Below, in pieces: positions 34,376 to 43,091 of a stretch of DNA of 64,000 nt. Source of the DNA: JBBRHQ01 sp963725315 (GTDB lineage: Bacteria > Actinomycetota > Thermoleophilia > Solirubrobacterales > 70-9); contig CAVRYA010000004.1 in assembly GCA_963725315.1 (NCBI GenBank), forward strand, positions 554,226 to 618,225, read 5' to 3'. The position numbers and the translations under genes were made by a program. Position 1 is the first letter of the stretch. Each line of letters starts with the position of its first letter. The notes below the pieces were generated by a model. The model saw nothing but the letters and a program-made list of their open reading frames with translations, was not told where the DNA came from and searched no databases.

Positions 34376-34556
34376 GGGACAGGGGTCGGCGGCCGCGAGA
34401 TGCTCCTGACAGGCGGCCGATCGGCAATTTCGATGCGCCCTCCGAGCCAGCGGAGAAAGTTCCGTCCGATACGAGCGATACGCTTGCTGTTCAGTCGGGG
34501 AAGCACGCTCGTCGTCAGGCCGAGCTACTCCTCGCGACCTGACCTCGAGGCTCTAT

Positions 34557-35204
34557 TTGAACTTTCGTCGCAAGAACGAACCCGAGCTTGACCGCCTCTC
34601 CGACGACGAGCTGATCGCCGAGATCGTCGCTGCGCGGGAGGCCGGGGACAACGACGCCGCCCGCGCCGCTCTCGGCGTCCTCGCCTACCGCCGCTACGAC
34701 GACGTGAGGCGCAGGATCCTGCTCAAGGTCCGCCGCGAGGACGCCGACGACGTCGCCCAGGAGGTCTTCATCAGCGCCCTGAAGTCCGCCTTCGACGGCA
34801 CCTCGGTGGGCGAGTTCGTCAACTGGCTGCAGACGATCACCAGGCGGCGGATTGCCGACTACCACCGCGCCCGCCCCGACTCCCCCGACGCCCCGCTCGC
34901 CGAGGAGGAGGGCGGCGACGAGGAGGGCCGCGGAGCGGTGCTCCCCGACGACGATCCGACCGACGTCGTCGACACCGAGGCGGTGATCGAGCAGGCGATG
35001 AGCGAGCTCAGCCGCCCGCATCGGGCCACGGTCGAGCTCTACGTCTTCGGGGGGTTCTCGGCGAAGGAGACCGCCGATCAGGTCAACATGTCGTGTGAGG
35101 ACGAGCTGACCACAGAGATGACGGAACCGAACGTGCACCAGATAGCCAAGAGATTCCGCGAGCGGCTGCGCAAGCTGCTCGGGGACGCTCGCGGCCCCGG
35201 CTAG
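34557..35204 (+). CDS. ECF-type RNA polymerase sigma factor
   Basis: A 215-residue sigma-70-family factor of extracytoplasmic-function type. Region 2 contains REDADDVAQEVFISALKSAF and FVNWLQTITRRRIADYHRAR (core binding and -10 recognition). An acidic linker follows, then region 4 with LSRPHRATVELYVFGGFSAKETADQV, interrupted by about 14 extra residues (SCEDELTTEMTE) before NVHQIAKRFRERLRKLL. The start is TTG 34557. The gene heads a tight run with an XRE-like gene 2 bases downstream and an ImmA/IrrE protease further on, suggesting regulation by proteolysis. Confidence 0.88.
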   Translation: MNFRRKNEPELDRLSDDELIAEIVAAREAGDNDAARAALGVLAYRRYDDVRRRILLKVRREDADDVAQEVFISALKSAFDGTSVGEFVNWLQTITRRRIADYHRARPDSPDAPLAEEEGGDEEGRGAVLPDDDPTDVVDTEAVIEQAMSELSRPHRATVELYVFGGFSAKETADQVNMSCEDELTTEMTEPNVHQIAKRFRERLRKLLGDARGPG

Positions 35205-35206
35205 CG

Positions 35207-35863
35207 ATGGCCGGCGTCGAGGAGCTGTTCAAGGAGTACGTCGCCGAGCACAGGGCCGGCGGCGAGGCCGACCCGAGCGCCTACCTGGAGCGGGTCGAGG
35301 GCCTCGATCGCGACGAGCTGGCGACGCTGATCGATGCCTACCTGGTGCGCTCGCCCGGCCGCAGCTGGGACCCGGAGGCTTTCGAGGGCTCGGCGGCGCA
35401 GGGGCTCGTCCCCGGCCTCGAGCGCTCGATCGGGGGCGAGGCCGGCGCCTGGCCGGTGCTGCTGCCGCGCCTGCGCGAGCGGGCGAGGATCAGGCGCGCC
35501 GAGCTGGTCGAGCAACTGGCGGCGGCCCTCGGGGTCGGCGGGCAGACCGAGAAGGTCGCCGGCTACTACCACGAGATGGAGCAGGGCTCGCTCGACTCCA
35601 GCGGCGTCTCGACGAGGGTCCTGGAGGCACTCGCGGCGATCGTCGGCTCCAGCGCCGAGGCGCTGCGAAGCGCCGGCGAGAAGTTCGGCGAGGGCCGCCC
35701 GCCCTCGGAGGGAACCGTCTTCGCCCGCGTCGCCACCCCGCAGCCGGAGTACGAGGCGAAGGGTGTCGAGGCGCGGCCTGCGGCGCCGGAGGGCAGCGCG
35801 GCGCCGGCCGGCAGCCCCGAGGAGGCGACCGAGGTCGACCGCCTCTTCACCGGCGGCGACTAG
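35207..35863 (+). CDS. XRE-like helix-turn-helix protein, putative regulator
   Basis: A 218-residue protein starting 2 bases after the sigma-factor stop. The first 75 residues are helical (LFKEYVAEHRAGGEADPSAY). The centre (RARIRRAELVEQLAAALGV, then EKVAGYYHEMEQGSLDSSGV and RVLEALAAIVG) has the spacing of a Cro/CI-type HTH in which EKVAGYYHEMEQG replaces the usual recognition-helix turn. The last 70 residues are disordered and Pro/Ala/Glu-rich. XRE proteins beside ImmA-type proteases are commonly the cleaved repressor, so I infer that role here. It could instead be an anti-sigma factor. Confidence 0.7.
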   Translation: MAGVEELFKEYVAEHRAGGEADPSAYLERVEGLDRDELATLIDAYLVRSPGRSWDPEAFEGSAAQGLVPGLERSIGGEAGAWPVLLPRLRERARIRRAELVEQLAAALGVGGQTEKVAGYYHEMEQGSLDSSGVSTRVLEALAAIVGSSAEALRSAGEKFGEGRPPSEGTVFARVATPQPEYEAKGVEARPAAPEGSAAPAGSPEEATEVDRLFTGGD

Positions 35864-35956
35864 CAAGGCGCGTCAGGATGGCCTGACCGGGTCGGGCTGG
35901 ACCCGTCGCATGGGCCAGGCGGTCAGTAACCCGGCGTCTGCCGCGACCCGTCCCAC

Positions 35957-36205
35957 ATGACTGGCAGTGCCACCCGCGATCCCGTGGCGCTCTTCGCGTT
36001 CGCGCTTCGTGAGAGCGACTGGGTGCTGGCCGACCTGATCGCGAGCTCGCTCGCCGATCGCCCCGCCGTCCGCGGGCGACTGCTGCGCGCCGTGCGCGAG
36101 CAGGCGGGCCGCGCCGCGCCCTCCTCGCTGGCGGAGCTGAGCGGCTGGGCGCAGCTCTCGCGCCGCCTGGGGATCGGCGACGGCGGCAGGGATTCCCGCG
36201 AATAA
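35957..36205 (+). CDS. Small helical protein, unknown
   Basis: An 82-residue, almost wholly helical protein (DPVALFAFALRESDWVLADL, RGRLLRAVREQAGRAAPSSL). It begins 93 bases after the XRE-like gene and ends 1 base before the ImmA-like gene, so it belongs to the same transcript. There is no family match that I recognise. It could be a partner or inhibitor of the protease. Confidence 0.65.
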   Translation: MTGSATRDPVALFAFALRESDWVLADLIASSLADRPAVRGRLLRAVREQAGRAAPSSLAELSGWAQLSRRLGIGDGGRDSRE

Positions 36206-36206
36206 G

Positions 36207-36803
36207 ATGCGTGCAGCGATGGAGGGGAGCGGGATCGACCAGGCGGCGATCGAGCAGCGGGCAGCCGAGGTGCTGGCCGTCGTCCCCTCCTACGTCTGGG
36301 ACGGCGAGTCGCTGCCGATCCCGGTCGAGGACATCGTCGACAGCGTCTTCGGCCTGCACGTCCGCGACGTCGATGACATGAGCGGCGCCCCCGGCTGCCC
36401 GCAGATCGCGCCCGGCGATTCGCTCTCGGGCCTGCTGCTGACCGGCAAGGGCGAGATCTGGGTCAACGCCGAGGAGGCGCGGCAGTGGCCGCCCCGGCGC
36501 CGCTTCACGATCGGCCACGAGCTGGGGCACCACGTCATGCACCGCACCGGGCAGCAGGCGCTGTTCTGTCGTAAGGTGACCGTGGATCCGGATGAGGGCA
36601 AGCCAGCCGACACCCGTCCGCCGCTGCCCGTGACCGAGGAGGAGGCGAACGTGTTCGCCGCGGCGCTGTTGATGCCGGCGGAGCTGATGCGCCGCCACTA
36701 CCGCGACTGCGGCGGCGAGTTCGAGGAGATGTGCCGGCGCTTCGACAGCTCGGCGGCGGCGATGGGCAGGCGGCTCCACCAGGCGGTGCCGAGGTCCGCA
36801 TGA
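36207..36803 (+). CDS. ImmA/IrrE-family metallo-endopeptidase
   Basis: A 198-residue zinc protease of the ImmA/IrrE family, whose members cleave an XRE-type repressor to switch on mobile-element genes (ImmA) or a DNA-damage regulon (IrrE with DdrO). The zinc site is FTIGHELGHHVMHR (HExxH, about 103-107) and the third ligand is the Glu in TEEEANVFAAALLMPAELM. The start at 36207 is ATG (alternative ATG 36219). It is the last gene of the sigma / XRE-like / small protein / protease cassette, and its stop overlaps the phosphatase start by 4 bases. Confidence 0.92.
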   Translation: MRAAMEGSGIDQAAIEQRAAEVLAVVPSYVWDGESLPIPVEDIVDSVFGLHVRDVDDMSGAPGCPQIAPGDSLSGLLLTGKGEIWVNAEEARQWPPRRRFTIGHELGHHVMHRTGQQALFCRKVTVDPDEGKPADTRPPLPVTEEEANVFAAALLMPAELMRRHYRDCGGEFEEMCRRFDSSAAAMGRRLHQAVPRSA

Positions 36804-37615
36804 GACGCGCCCGGCTGCTGCGCGGCACGCTTCTCTTCCTCGCCGGGGCGCTGGTCGCCGGCGCGGTGGCGCTCGCGGCGGGCGGCGGGTCCGATCAGAT
36901 CCGCGTGACCTCGGTGAGCGACGGCACCCCGGTCCTCGGCATCCGCCCGACCGGGGTCGGCCTGCCGCTGATCGGCGGCACCGTCAGCACCGGCGCCGGG
37001 GACCTGGCGCCGCTGCTCAAGACCTACCACGATTCCGGCGCCTACGAGCAGGACCTCGCGACGGTCGACTCGCGGGCCCAGCGCTTCCTGCGCCGGCGGG
37101 TCGGCTGGCTCAGGGCCCGCCGGGGCCACTGCCGGGGGAAGGCCGCGCGCAACGGCACGCCCGCGCACTGCGGCTGGCGAAAGCCCGCCCTGGTCCTCGA
37201 CATCGACGAGACGGCGCTCTCCAACTACGCCTACCTCGGCGACTTCAAGAACATCCTCGCCTCGCTCGCCCAGGGTGCGATCGGCGGCATCCTGCCGGCG
37301 ATCGCCCCGACCCTGAGCCTCTATGACGCGGCCAGGGCCAAGGACGTCGCGGTCTTCTTCATCACCGGCCGCCCGACCGTGTTCGAGAGCGCCACGGTCG
37401 CCAACCTGACCCGGGCCGGCTACTCCGGCTGGGCCGGCCTGGTCCTCAACCCGGGCGGGCAGACCCTGACCGAGTACAAGAGCGCCGCGCGGGCGAAGAT
37501 CGAGCAGCAGGGCTACCGGATCGTCCTCAACGTCGGCGACCAGGAGAGCGACCTAGCCGGCGGCAACGCCACCCGCGCCTTCAAGCTCCCCAACCCCTTC
37601 TACTACTCGCCCTAG
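36800..37615 (+). CDS. Secreted HAD-family acid phosphatase (class B-like)
   Basis: A 271-residue exported phosphatase. An N-terminal signal or anchor (about 8-30) is followed by a 100-residue lead-in and the HAD core. Motif I is ALVLDIDETALSNYAYLGD (nucleophile Asp and general acid Asp), motif II VAVFFITGRP, the Lys is in EYKSAARAKIEQQG, and motif III NVGDQESDLAGG. This matches HAD subfamily IIIB acid phosphatases, which dephosphorylate nucleotides or sugar phosphates outside the cell. The ATG overlaps the protease stop (ATGA), but functional linkage is doubtful. Confidence 0.9.
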   Translation: MRRARLLRGTLLFLAGALVAGAVALAAGGGSDQIRVTSVSDGTPVLGIRPTGVGLPLIGGTVSTGAGDLAPLLKTYHDSGAYEQDLATVDSRAQRFLRRRVGWLRARRGHCRGKAARNGTPAHCGWRKPALVLDIDETALSNYAYLGDFKNILASLAQGAIGGILPAIAPTLSLYDAARAKDVAVFFITGRPTVFESATVANLTRAGYSGWAGLVLNPGGQTLTEYKSAARAKIEQQGYRIVLNVGDQESDLAGGNATRAFKLPNPFYYSP

Positions 37616-37986
37616 CCGGTCGCGAGCCGGCGGCCCGGCGCGCAGAGGCGCAGCCTCAGGCTGGCGAAGCTGAGCGCGAAGGGGCTGCCTTCCGAGTCGC
37701 GGCAGATCGACCAGCGCTCGCCGGGATGGATCACCGAGCCGCCGTGCTCGCGCACCCGCTCCAGGGCAGCCTCCATGTCCTCGACGCCGAAGTAGGGCAG
37801 CGAGGCGGTGTCGCCGGGGCCGCGACCGCGCTCGTGCACCCCGAGCCGCAGGGCGCCGGCCTGCGCCTCCCAGCCCGCGCCCTGGCCCTCGCCGCGCTCC
37901 TCCAGCTCGATCCCCAGCACGCCGGCCCAGAAGCGCCGGGCGCGGTCGGGGTCGTCGGCGGGGAACTCGATCAGCGGCGCGGCCAT
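37612..37986 (-). CDS. VOC (glyoxalase/bleomycin-resistance) family protein
   Basis: A 124-residue vicinal-oxygen-chelate fold protein made of two beta-alpha-beta-beta-beta units. It begins MAAPLIEFPADDPDRARRFWAGVLG, which is the classical first unit, and has YFGVEDMEAALERVREHGGSVIHPGE as the second. Enzymatic role, metal and substrate are not visible. ATG 37986 was chosen; longer frames run into the divergent TauE gene. Convergent stops with the phosphatase overlap by 4 bases. Confidence 0.9.
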   Translation of the reverse strand: MAAPLIEFPADDPDRARRFWAGVLGIELEERGEGQGAGWEAQAGALRLGVHERGRGPGDTASLPYFGVEDMEAALERVREHGGSVIHPGERWSICRDSEGSPFALSFASLRLRLCAPGRRLATG

Positions 37987-38033
37987 CACGCGATTATCGC
38001 GGCCCGGCCGCGCGAGATAGCCTGGCTCGCCCG

Positions 38034-38786
38034 ATGAGCGCGCTCGAGATCCTCGCGTTGGCGGCCGCCGGGGCCTTCGCGGGCGTCTCAAACGCGCTCG
38101 CCGGCGCCGGCTCGCTGGTCACCTTCCCGACCCTGATCGCGATCGGCGTCCCCCAGCTCGCCGCCAACGTGACCAGCACCGTCGGCCTGATCCCAGGAGC
38201 GCTCGGCGCGGCGATCGGCTACTCGGAGGAGGTCGGCTCGCAGCGCGACCGGATCGTCCGCATGAGCATCCCGACGCTGCTCGGCGCCGCCGCCGGCACC
38301 GTCCTGCTGCTGCTCACGCCCAACGACACCTTCGAGGTGATCGTCCCGGCGCTCGTCTTCGTCTCCTGCCTGCTGCTGCTCTTCCAGCCGCGCCTCACCA
38401 CCCGGGTCAGCCACGCCGGCAACGAGCGCTCCCCCTACCTGCTCATCGGGCTGGTCCTCGCCGGCGCCTACGCCGCCTACTTCGGCTCGGCGGTCGGCAT
38501 CATGCTGATCGCGATCCTGGGACTCTTCGTCCTCGACTCGATGCAGAGGCTGAACGCGACGAAGGTCGTCCTCGCCGGCCTCGCCAACCTGCTCGCCGCG
38601 GTCGTCTACGCCTTCCTCGCCCCGGTCCACTGGGGGCCGGCGGTGATCCTCATGGTCTCCTCGATGGTCGGCGGGCAGTCGGGAGCCTGGATCGCCAAGC
38701 GGATCGACGGCGACACCCTGCGCGTCGTGATCGCCGTGCTCGGCCTCGGCGTTGCCGTCGTGCTCGGGATCAGGGCCTACGGCTGA
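38034..38786 (+). CDS. TauE/SafE-family membrane transporter
   Basis: A 250-residue permease with eight predicted membrane helices. The motif AGAFAGVSNALAGAGSLVTFP in helix 1-2, and its echo AYAAYFGSAVGIMLIAILG in the second half, mark the internal duplication of the TauE/SafE (sulfite/organosulfonate exporter) family. Members export or import small sulfur-containing anions or other organic acids; the substrate here is unknown. It is divergent from the VOC gene with a 47-bp gap, and its end overlaps the convergent SRPBCC gene by 10 bases. Confidence 0.93.
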   Translation: MSALEILALAAAGAFAGVSNALAGAGSLVTFPTLIAIGVPQLAANVTSTVGLIPGALGAAIGYSEEVGSQRDRIVRMSIPTLLGAAAGTVLLLLTPNDTFEVIVPALVFVSCLLLLFQPRLTTRVSHAGNERSPYLLIGLVLAGAYAAYFGSAVGIMLIAILGLFVLDSMQRLNATKVVLAGLANLLAAVVYAFLAPVHWGPAVILMVSSMVGGQSGAWIAKRIDGDTLRVVIAVLGLGVAVVLGIRAYG

Positions 38787-39223
38787 GCGCGCTCGGCCTC
38801 CTCGATACCGCCGTCGAGCAGCGCCTTGACGGCGGCCTTGGTCACCGCCACCACCATGGCCTTGCCGACCGGCACCGTCGGCGTCATGTCGATTGCCCAG
38901 ACGACCCTGGTGCCCTGGTGGCCCTCGACCTCGGCCGGCTCCAGCGTCACCGTGCCCAGGTAGTCCCGAATCGGGGCGCCGGAGAGCATCGTGTAGGAGA
39001 ACCGTCCCGGAGGCTCGAATGAGACCACCTCCTCGCGGATCGGCGGCCCGACCGAGTGCAGGACGCGGACCGCGCCGAGCCCGTTCGGCGCCGGCTCGCC
39101 CTCCTTCTCCAGCTCGACCCTGCGCAGCGGGGTGTAGCCGGGCAGGGCGCGGTGGTCGGTGAGCGCCTCGAAAACCGCCTCGGGCGGCGCGGTGGATCTG
39201 CGCACCAGGGTGAAGGTCGCCAT
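38777..39223 (-). CDS. SRPBCC-family protein
   Basis: A 148-residue START-like lipid- or ligand-binding protein. It opens MATFTLVRRSTAPPEAVFEALTDHRALPGYTPLRRVEL, the usual SRPBCC start, and has YTMLSGAPIRDYLGTVTLEP and the long C-terminal helix (GKAMVVAVTKAAVKALLDG). The ligand is unknown. The start ATG 39223 is supported by homologue-like N-terminal sequence. It is the third SRPBCC gene in the window. Confidence 0.88.
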   Translation of the reverse strand: MATFTLVRRSTAPPEAVFEALTDHRALPGYTPLRRVELEKEGEPAPNGLGAVRVLHSVGPPIREEVVSFEPPGRFSYTMLSGAPIRDYLGTVTLEPAEVEGHQGTRVVWAIDMTPTVPVGKAMVVAVTKAAVKALLDGGIEEAERAQP

Positions 39224-39293
39224 CGCTGGCGGCAACCTATTCGATGCGCGGGCGAGCCGTCCGCGCCTCGCCGGTGTTGAATGGGGGACGGCG

Positions 39294-41871
39294 ATGGCGC
39301 GGGTGATCGGATCGAAGCGGAGATCATGCCTGGCGGGCATGGCTGCCCTCGGGGCGCTGGCCGTGGGCTGCCTCGCCGCCCCCGGCCCGACGGCGGCCGC
39401 GAAGCCCCCGGGCTTCCACTACGACGTCCCCGTCCAGCAGAGCTCGCCCTGGCCGGAGATGCGCCGCGACAGCCGCAACAGCGGCGCACAGCCCGATCCG
39501 CGCCCGCTACGACGGCGGCGCGCCCTGGCTCTTCCGCACCGCTCGCGGGATCTTCTCGACCCCGGTGATCGGCGGCGACGGCGACGTCTACGTCGGCTCG
39601 GCCGACCACTACTTCTACGCGCTGCGCCCCGACGGGCGGCTGCGCTGGAAGCTGCGCACCGGCGGGATCATCGACGCCGCCGCGGCGATCGGCGCCTATC
39701 AGCGCCGCCGCAAGACCTTCCCGATCACGGTCGGCTCCGGCGATGAGCACCTCTACCACCTGCGCTCCGACGCCCGCCGCCTGCCGCGCGCCCGCCGGGT
39801 GATCTGGCGCTTCCGCGCCACCCGGCCGCCGGCCACCGGGCAGCTCGTCAACTGGTGGGAGGGGAATGCGGCGATCGGCCCCGACGCGACGATCTACGCC
39901 GGCAACACCGGCGGCGGCGCCTACGCGATCCGCCCCGACGGCACCCAGCGCTGGGTCTATCAGGCCGGCAACTCGGTCTGGACCACCCCCGCCTTCGGCC
40001 CCGCCGGCACCACCTACTGGGGCTCGGTCGACCTCCACGCCTTCGCCCTCGACGCCGCCGGACAGCCGAAGTGGAGCCGCACCGTCGCCGGCTACGTCAC
40101 CTCCTCGCCGGCGATCGGCAGCGACGGCACCGTCTACGTCGGCGCCTTCGACCGCCAGCTCCACGCCCTCGACCCCGACACCGGCGCCGATCGCTGGAGC
40201 TTCACCACCGCCGAGCACATCTACGGCTCCCCGGCGCTGGGCCGCGGACGCCCAGGGCAAGACGACGGCGATCTACATCGGCTCCGCCGACGGCTCGATC
40301 TACGCGCTCCGCCCCGACGGCAGCCTGCTCTGGCGCTACGACACGGGCGACCCGATCCGCTCCTCGCCGGTGGTGGGCAGGACGCCGAACGGGGAGGGCG
40401 AGATCGTCTACGTCGGCTCCTCCAACGGCAAGCTGTATGCGATCGACGCCGCCAGCGGGCGGCGGCGCTGGTCCTTCGACACGACGCCGCCGAGCGGGCC
40501 CCTGCGCGACCGAAACGACCTCAACGGCTCCCCGGCGCTGGGCCGCCACGGCATCTACATCGGCGGCGAGCACGGCTACCTCGCCTACGTCCCCTACGAC
40601 TACTGCCTGCACCGCCGCGATCCCCGCTGCGAGCGCAGCCCGGCCCAGGAGTTCGGCAGCTCGGTGGACCGCGTCTTCTTCGTCACCCCGGGCGGGACCA
40701 CGCGTGCGCCGGCCCGAAGGAAGGGTGCCGGCGGCGACGGTGCTCGGCACCCGCCTGATCGTCCGCCGCGCCGGGGTCACGAAGAGCGCCAGGATGGTCG
40801 CGCCGGACTCCGACGCGCTCGTCCACGCCACCCCCAGCTTCCGCTTCCACACCCAGCTCTCCGGCGACGGGCAGTTCCTCTTCATCCGCCCAGATGGCCC
40901 GCTGCGGGCGGGGACGAGGTATCGGCTGCGGGTCGCCGGCGACTGGGCGGCGACGCCGGAGACGGGCAGCTTCGACACGACGATCGGCTTCCGCACCGAG
41001 CCGGCCGGCGGGCTGCTGCCGCTGGCGGTTGGCCGCCGCCGCGTCAGCGCGCTGAAGATCAGCCGCCTGGCGCTGCCGCTGCCCTCGCTGCTGCCGAGCG
41101 TCAACCAGATCGGCTTCGACAGCTACGACCTGATCGCCGGCACCCTGCGCAAGACCAAGCCGAACCGCAATGGGGTGGGGAGGATCCTGATGTGGGTGGT
41201 CGGGGCCGCGGAGCGCCGGCCGCCGGACCTTCGCCGATCCGCGCGGCAACTTCGCCTTCCCGCTCGAGGGCACCTACCGCGGCGACCAGGTGATGCTGAA
41301 CGCCAGCGACGTCAACCTGCAGTTCTCCTTCGGGCCGGTGCCGCTGCGGAGCCTCGACTTCCGCGGCCGCCTCGGCGCCGACGGGCGCTTCGGGCCCGGC
41401 GCCAGCCTCTACGGCCAGGTCACCTGCGCCGACGTACCCAACTACTCCGTCTACCTCTATGTCGCCGGGGTCTGCAACCCCTCCGACACGCTCGCCGCCA
41501 GCGGCACCTTCCTCAGCGACCGCTACCGCGGCGGTCCGGCCAACCGCCGCCCAGCCGGTCTCTCGGTCTCCCGCCTCAGCCTCGAGCGCCCGACCGCGAG
41601 CAGCGCCGGCCAGGCCACGGCGACCCTGCGCCTCGCCGGTGGCGCCAGCTATCCGGCCGCCCGCCACCTGGCCTCGATCCTCCTCCTCGACGCGAGGACG
41701 GGAAAGCCGGTCAGCCTCGACTACCGCACCCTGACCTCCAACGCCAAGGGGCCGAGCGGCAACATCCGCCGGGTGAGCCTGGCGATCCCGGCCGGAACCG
41801 AGCTGCCCGCCCGCGTCCGCGCCTACGTGATCGCCGACGTCTTCCCGCTCGGCTCGCGCATGTTTCCCTGA
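39294..41871 (+). CDS. Secreted PQQ-propeller-like (outer surface) protein, frameshifted as read
   Basis: About 857 residues when repaired. A signal peptide (MARVIGSKRR then a hydrophobic core, cleavage near TAAA) leads into repeated propeller blades: GGDGDVYVGSADHYFYALRP, GPDATIYAGNTGGGAYAIRP, GSDGTVYVGAFDRQLHALDP, AIYIGSADGSIYALRPDGSL and VYVGSSNGKLYAID. The last 380 residues are beta-rich, with an Ig-like segment (DALVHATPSFRFHTQLSGDG). Four single-base shifts, at about 39490, 40245, 40700-40730 and 41220, each fit one extra base. The blades resemble PQQ-binding WD-like repeats (BamB style), without the quinoprotein dehydrogenase active site, so binding rather than catalysis is likely. Confidence 0.82.
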
Positions 41872-41872
41872 G

Positions 41873-41884
41873 TTGTGTACACAA
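41873..41884. promoter_or_regulatory. Palindromic operator of the downstream TA pair
   Basis: A perfect 12-bp palindrome TTGTGTACACAA lies 18 bases before the antitoxin ATG. It contains the TGTACA core known from YefM-type operators, so autoregulation by the antitoxin/toxin complex is likely. Confidence 0.75.
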
Positions 41885-41902
41885 TTCGGTACGCTTTGAC
41901 GA

Positions 41903-42187
41903 ATGGCCAAGACTGTCCCGATCCGCGAGCTCCGTAGCAACCTCAGCCGTCTCGTCGCCGACGTGGCCGAACGACGCGAGCATCTCCTCGTGACCCGAAA
42001 CGGCCGCCCCGCCGCCGCCGTCGTGCCGGTCGACGAATACGAGGCACTCGAGGAGACAGCCGAGATCCTCTCCGACACCGAAGCCCTCGCGGCGCTTGAT
42101 GCCGGGCTGGGGGAGCTGGAGCGAGGCGAGACGGTCGATCTGGAGGACCTCCGCCGGGATCTTGCCGATCTCAGGGCTCGTCGCTGA
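41903..42187 (+). CDS. Type II antitoxin, Phd/YefM family
   Basis: A 94-residue antitoxin. The N-terminal DNA-binding domain is classical: TVPIRELRSNLSRLVADVAE, then LLVTRNGRPAAAVVPVDEYEAL. The C-terminal acidic helices (SDTEALAALDAGLGELERGE, DLEDLRRDLADL) would wrap the toxin. It starts 3 bases before the toxin gene's reading frame begins (stop 42185-42187, toxin GTG 42191), and a YefM-like palindrome lies upstream. Confidence 0.95.
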   Translation: MAKTVPIRELRSNLSRLVADVAERREHLLVTRNGRPAAAVVPVDEYEALEETAEILSDTEALAALDAGLGELERGETVDLEDLRRDLADLRARR

Positions 42188-42190
42188 GCG

Positions 42191-42454
42191 GTGGCGCGCG
42201 TCGTCATCGCGCGCCGGGCCCGGCGGGACCTGCTCGGGTTGAGCTGGCCGCTGATCGACGCGATCGAGGAGGCGCTCGCGAGCCTCGAGCGTGAACCCCT
42301 CGCCGGGCATGCGCTACGGGGCCGGCTGCGGGGGCTCCGCTCGCTGCGCGTCGGAGCGTTCCGGATCATCTACCAGGTGACCGAGGGCGATCGTCTGGTC
42401 AGGGTCGTGGCGATCCGCCACCGTGCCGCGGCCTACCGAAGCGACCCGCGTTGA
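42191..42454 (+). CDS. Type II toxin, RelE/ParE family
   Basis: An 87-residue toxin of the RelE/ParE superfamily, which either cleaves mRNA on the ribosome or poisons gyrase. It begins ARVVIARRARRDLLGLSWPLIDAIEEAL, has LRGLRSLRVGAFRIIYQV, and ends VRVVAIRHRAAAYR, the typical C-terminal strand with the His-Arg pair. The RxxYR-like end favours RelE-type RNase activity over gyrase inhibition, but this is inference. It is coupled to the Phd/YefM antitoxin. Confidence 0.93.
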   Translation: MARVVIARRARRDLLGLSWPLIDAIEEALASLEREPLAGHALRGRLRGLRSLRVGAFRIIYQVTEGDRLVRVVAIRHRAAAYRSDPR

Positions 42455-42485
42455 TCCCGGCGGACAGCGCTCGTTTCGGCGTCGC

Positions 42486-42974
42486 TTAGAGCAGCGACTC
42501 CTGGCGCGCCCCCGACTCAAGCTCGAGCAGCGTCCGCTTCGCCGGCAGGCCGCCGGCGTAGCCGGTCAGCGAGCCGTCGGAGCCGATCACCCGGTGGCAG
42601 GGGACGACGATCGCCAGCGGGTTGCGGCCGGTGGCGGCGCCGACGGCGCGGGCCCGGTCGGGGCGCCCCAGCGCCCGGGCGATCGCCCCGTAGCTCTCGG
42701 TCTCGCCGTAGGGGATCGCGGCGATCTGCTCCCAGACCTCCCGCTCGAAGCCGCTGCCGCCCGCCGGCGCCAGACGCAGCTCGAACTCGCGCCGCTCGCC
42801 GGCGAAGTACTGCCCGAGCTGCGCCGCGACCTGGGCGAACGGGGCCTCGTCCTCGACCCAGCCGCTGCGCCGGGCGTGGAGGCCGGGAAGCTGCACGGCG
42901 CTCAGCGCCTCGCCGTCGCCGAGGAGCCGCAGCTCGCCCAGCGGGGAATCGATCGTGGTCGTGTAGGTGCTCAT
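42486..42974 (-). CDS. ogt: Methylated-DNA-[protein]-cysteine S-methyltransferase
   Basis: A 162-residue suicide DNA-repair protein that removes methyl groups from O6-methylguanine. The active site is IVVPCHRVIGSDGSLTGYAGG (Cys in PCHR), preceded by the helix-turn-helix with the Arg finger (GRPDRARAVGAATGRNPL). The N-terminal domain starts YTTTIDSPLGELRLLGD. ATG 42974 with AAGGAG 8 bases upstream is preferred to ATG 42998. It has no AraC-type Ada domain, so it is a stand-alone Ogt-like enzyme. Confidence 0.95.
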   Translation of the reverse strand: MSTYTTTIDSPLGELRLLGDGEALSAVQLPGLHARRSGWVEDEAPFAQVAAQLGQYFAGERREFELRLAPAGGSGFEREVWEQIAAIPYGETESYGAIARALGRPDRARAVGAATGRNPLAIVVPCHRVIGSDGSLTGYAGGLPAKRTLLELESGARQESLL

Positions 42975-43091
42975 CGCAGATCTCCTTGAAGTCGTCATCT
43001 ATCAATCAAACGCCCCGGCCCGGCGTTTTGTGAGATCGGCCGACGGCCCGGCTAAAGCCGCCTCGACGCACGGCCGATAGCTCCCTTGAGC

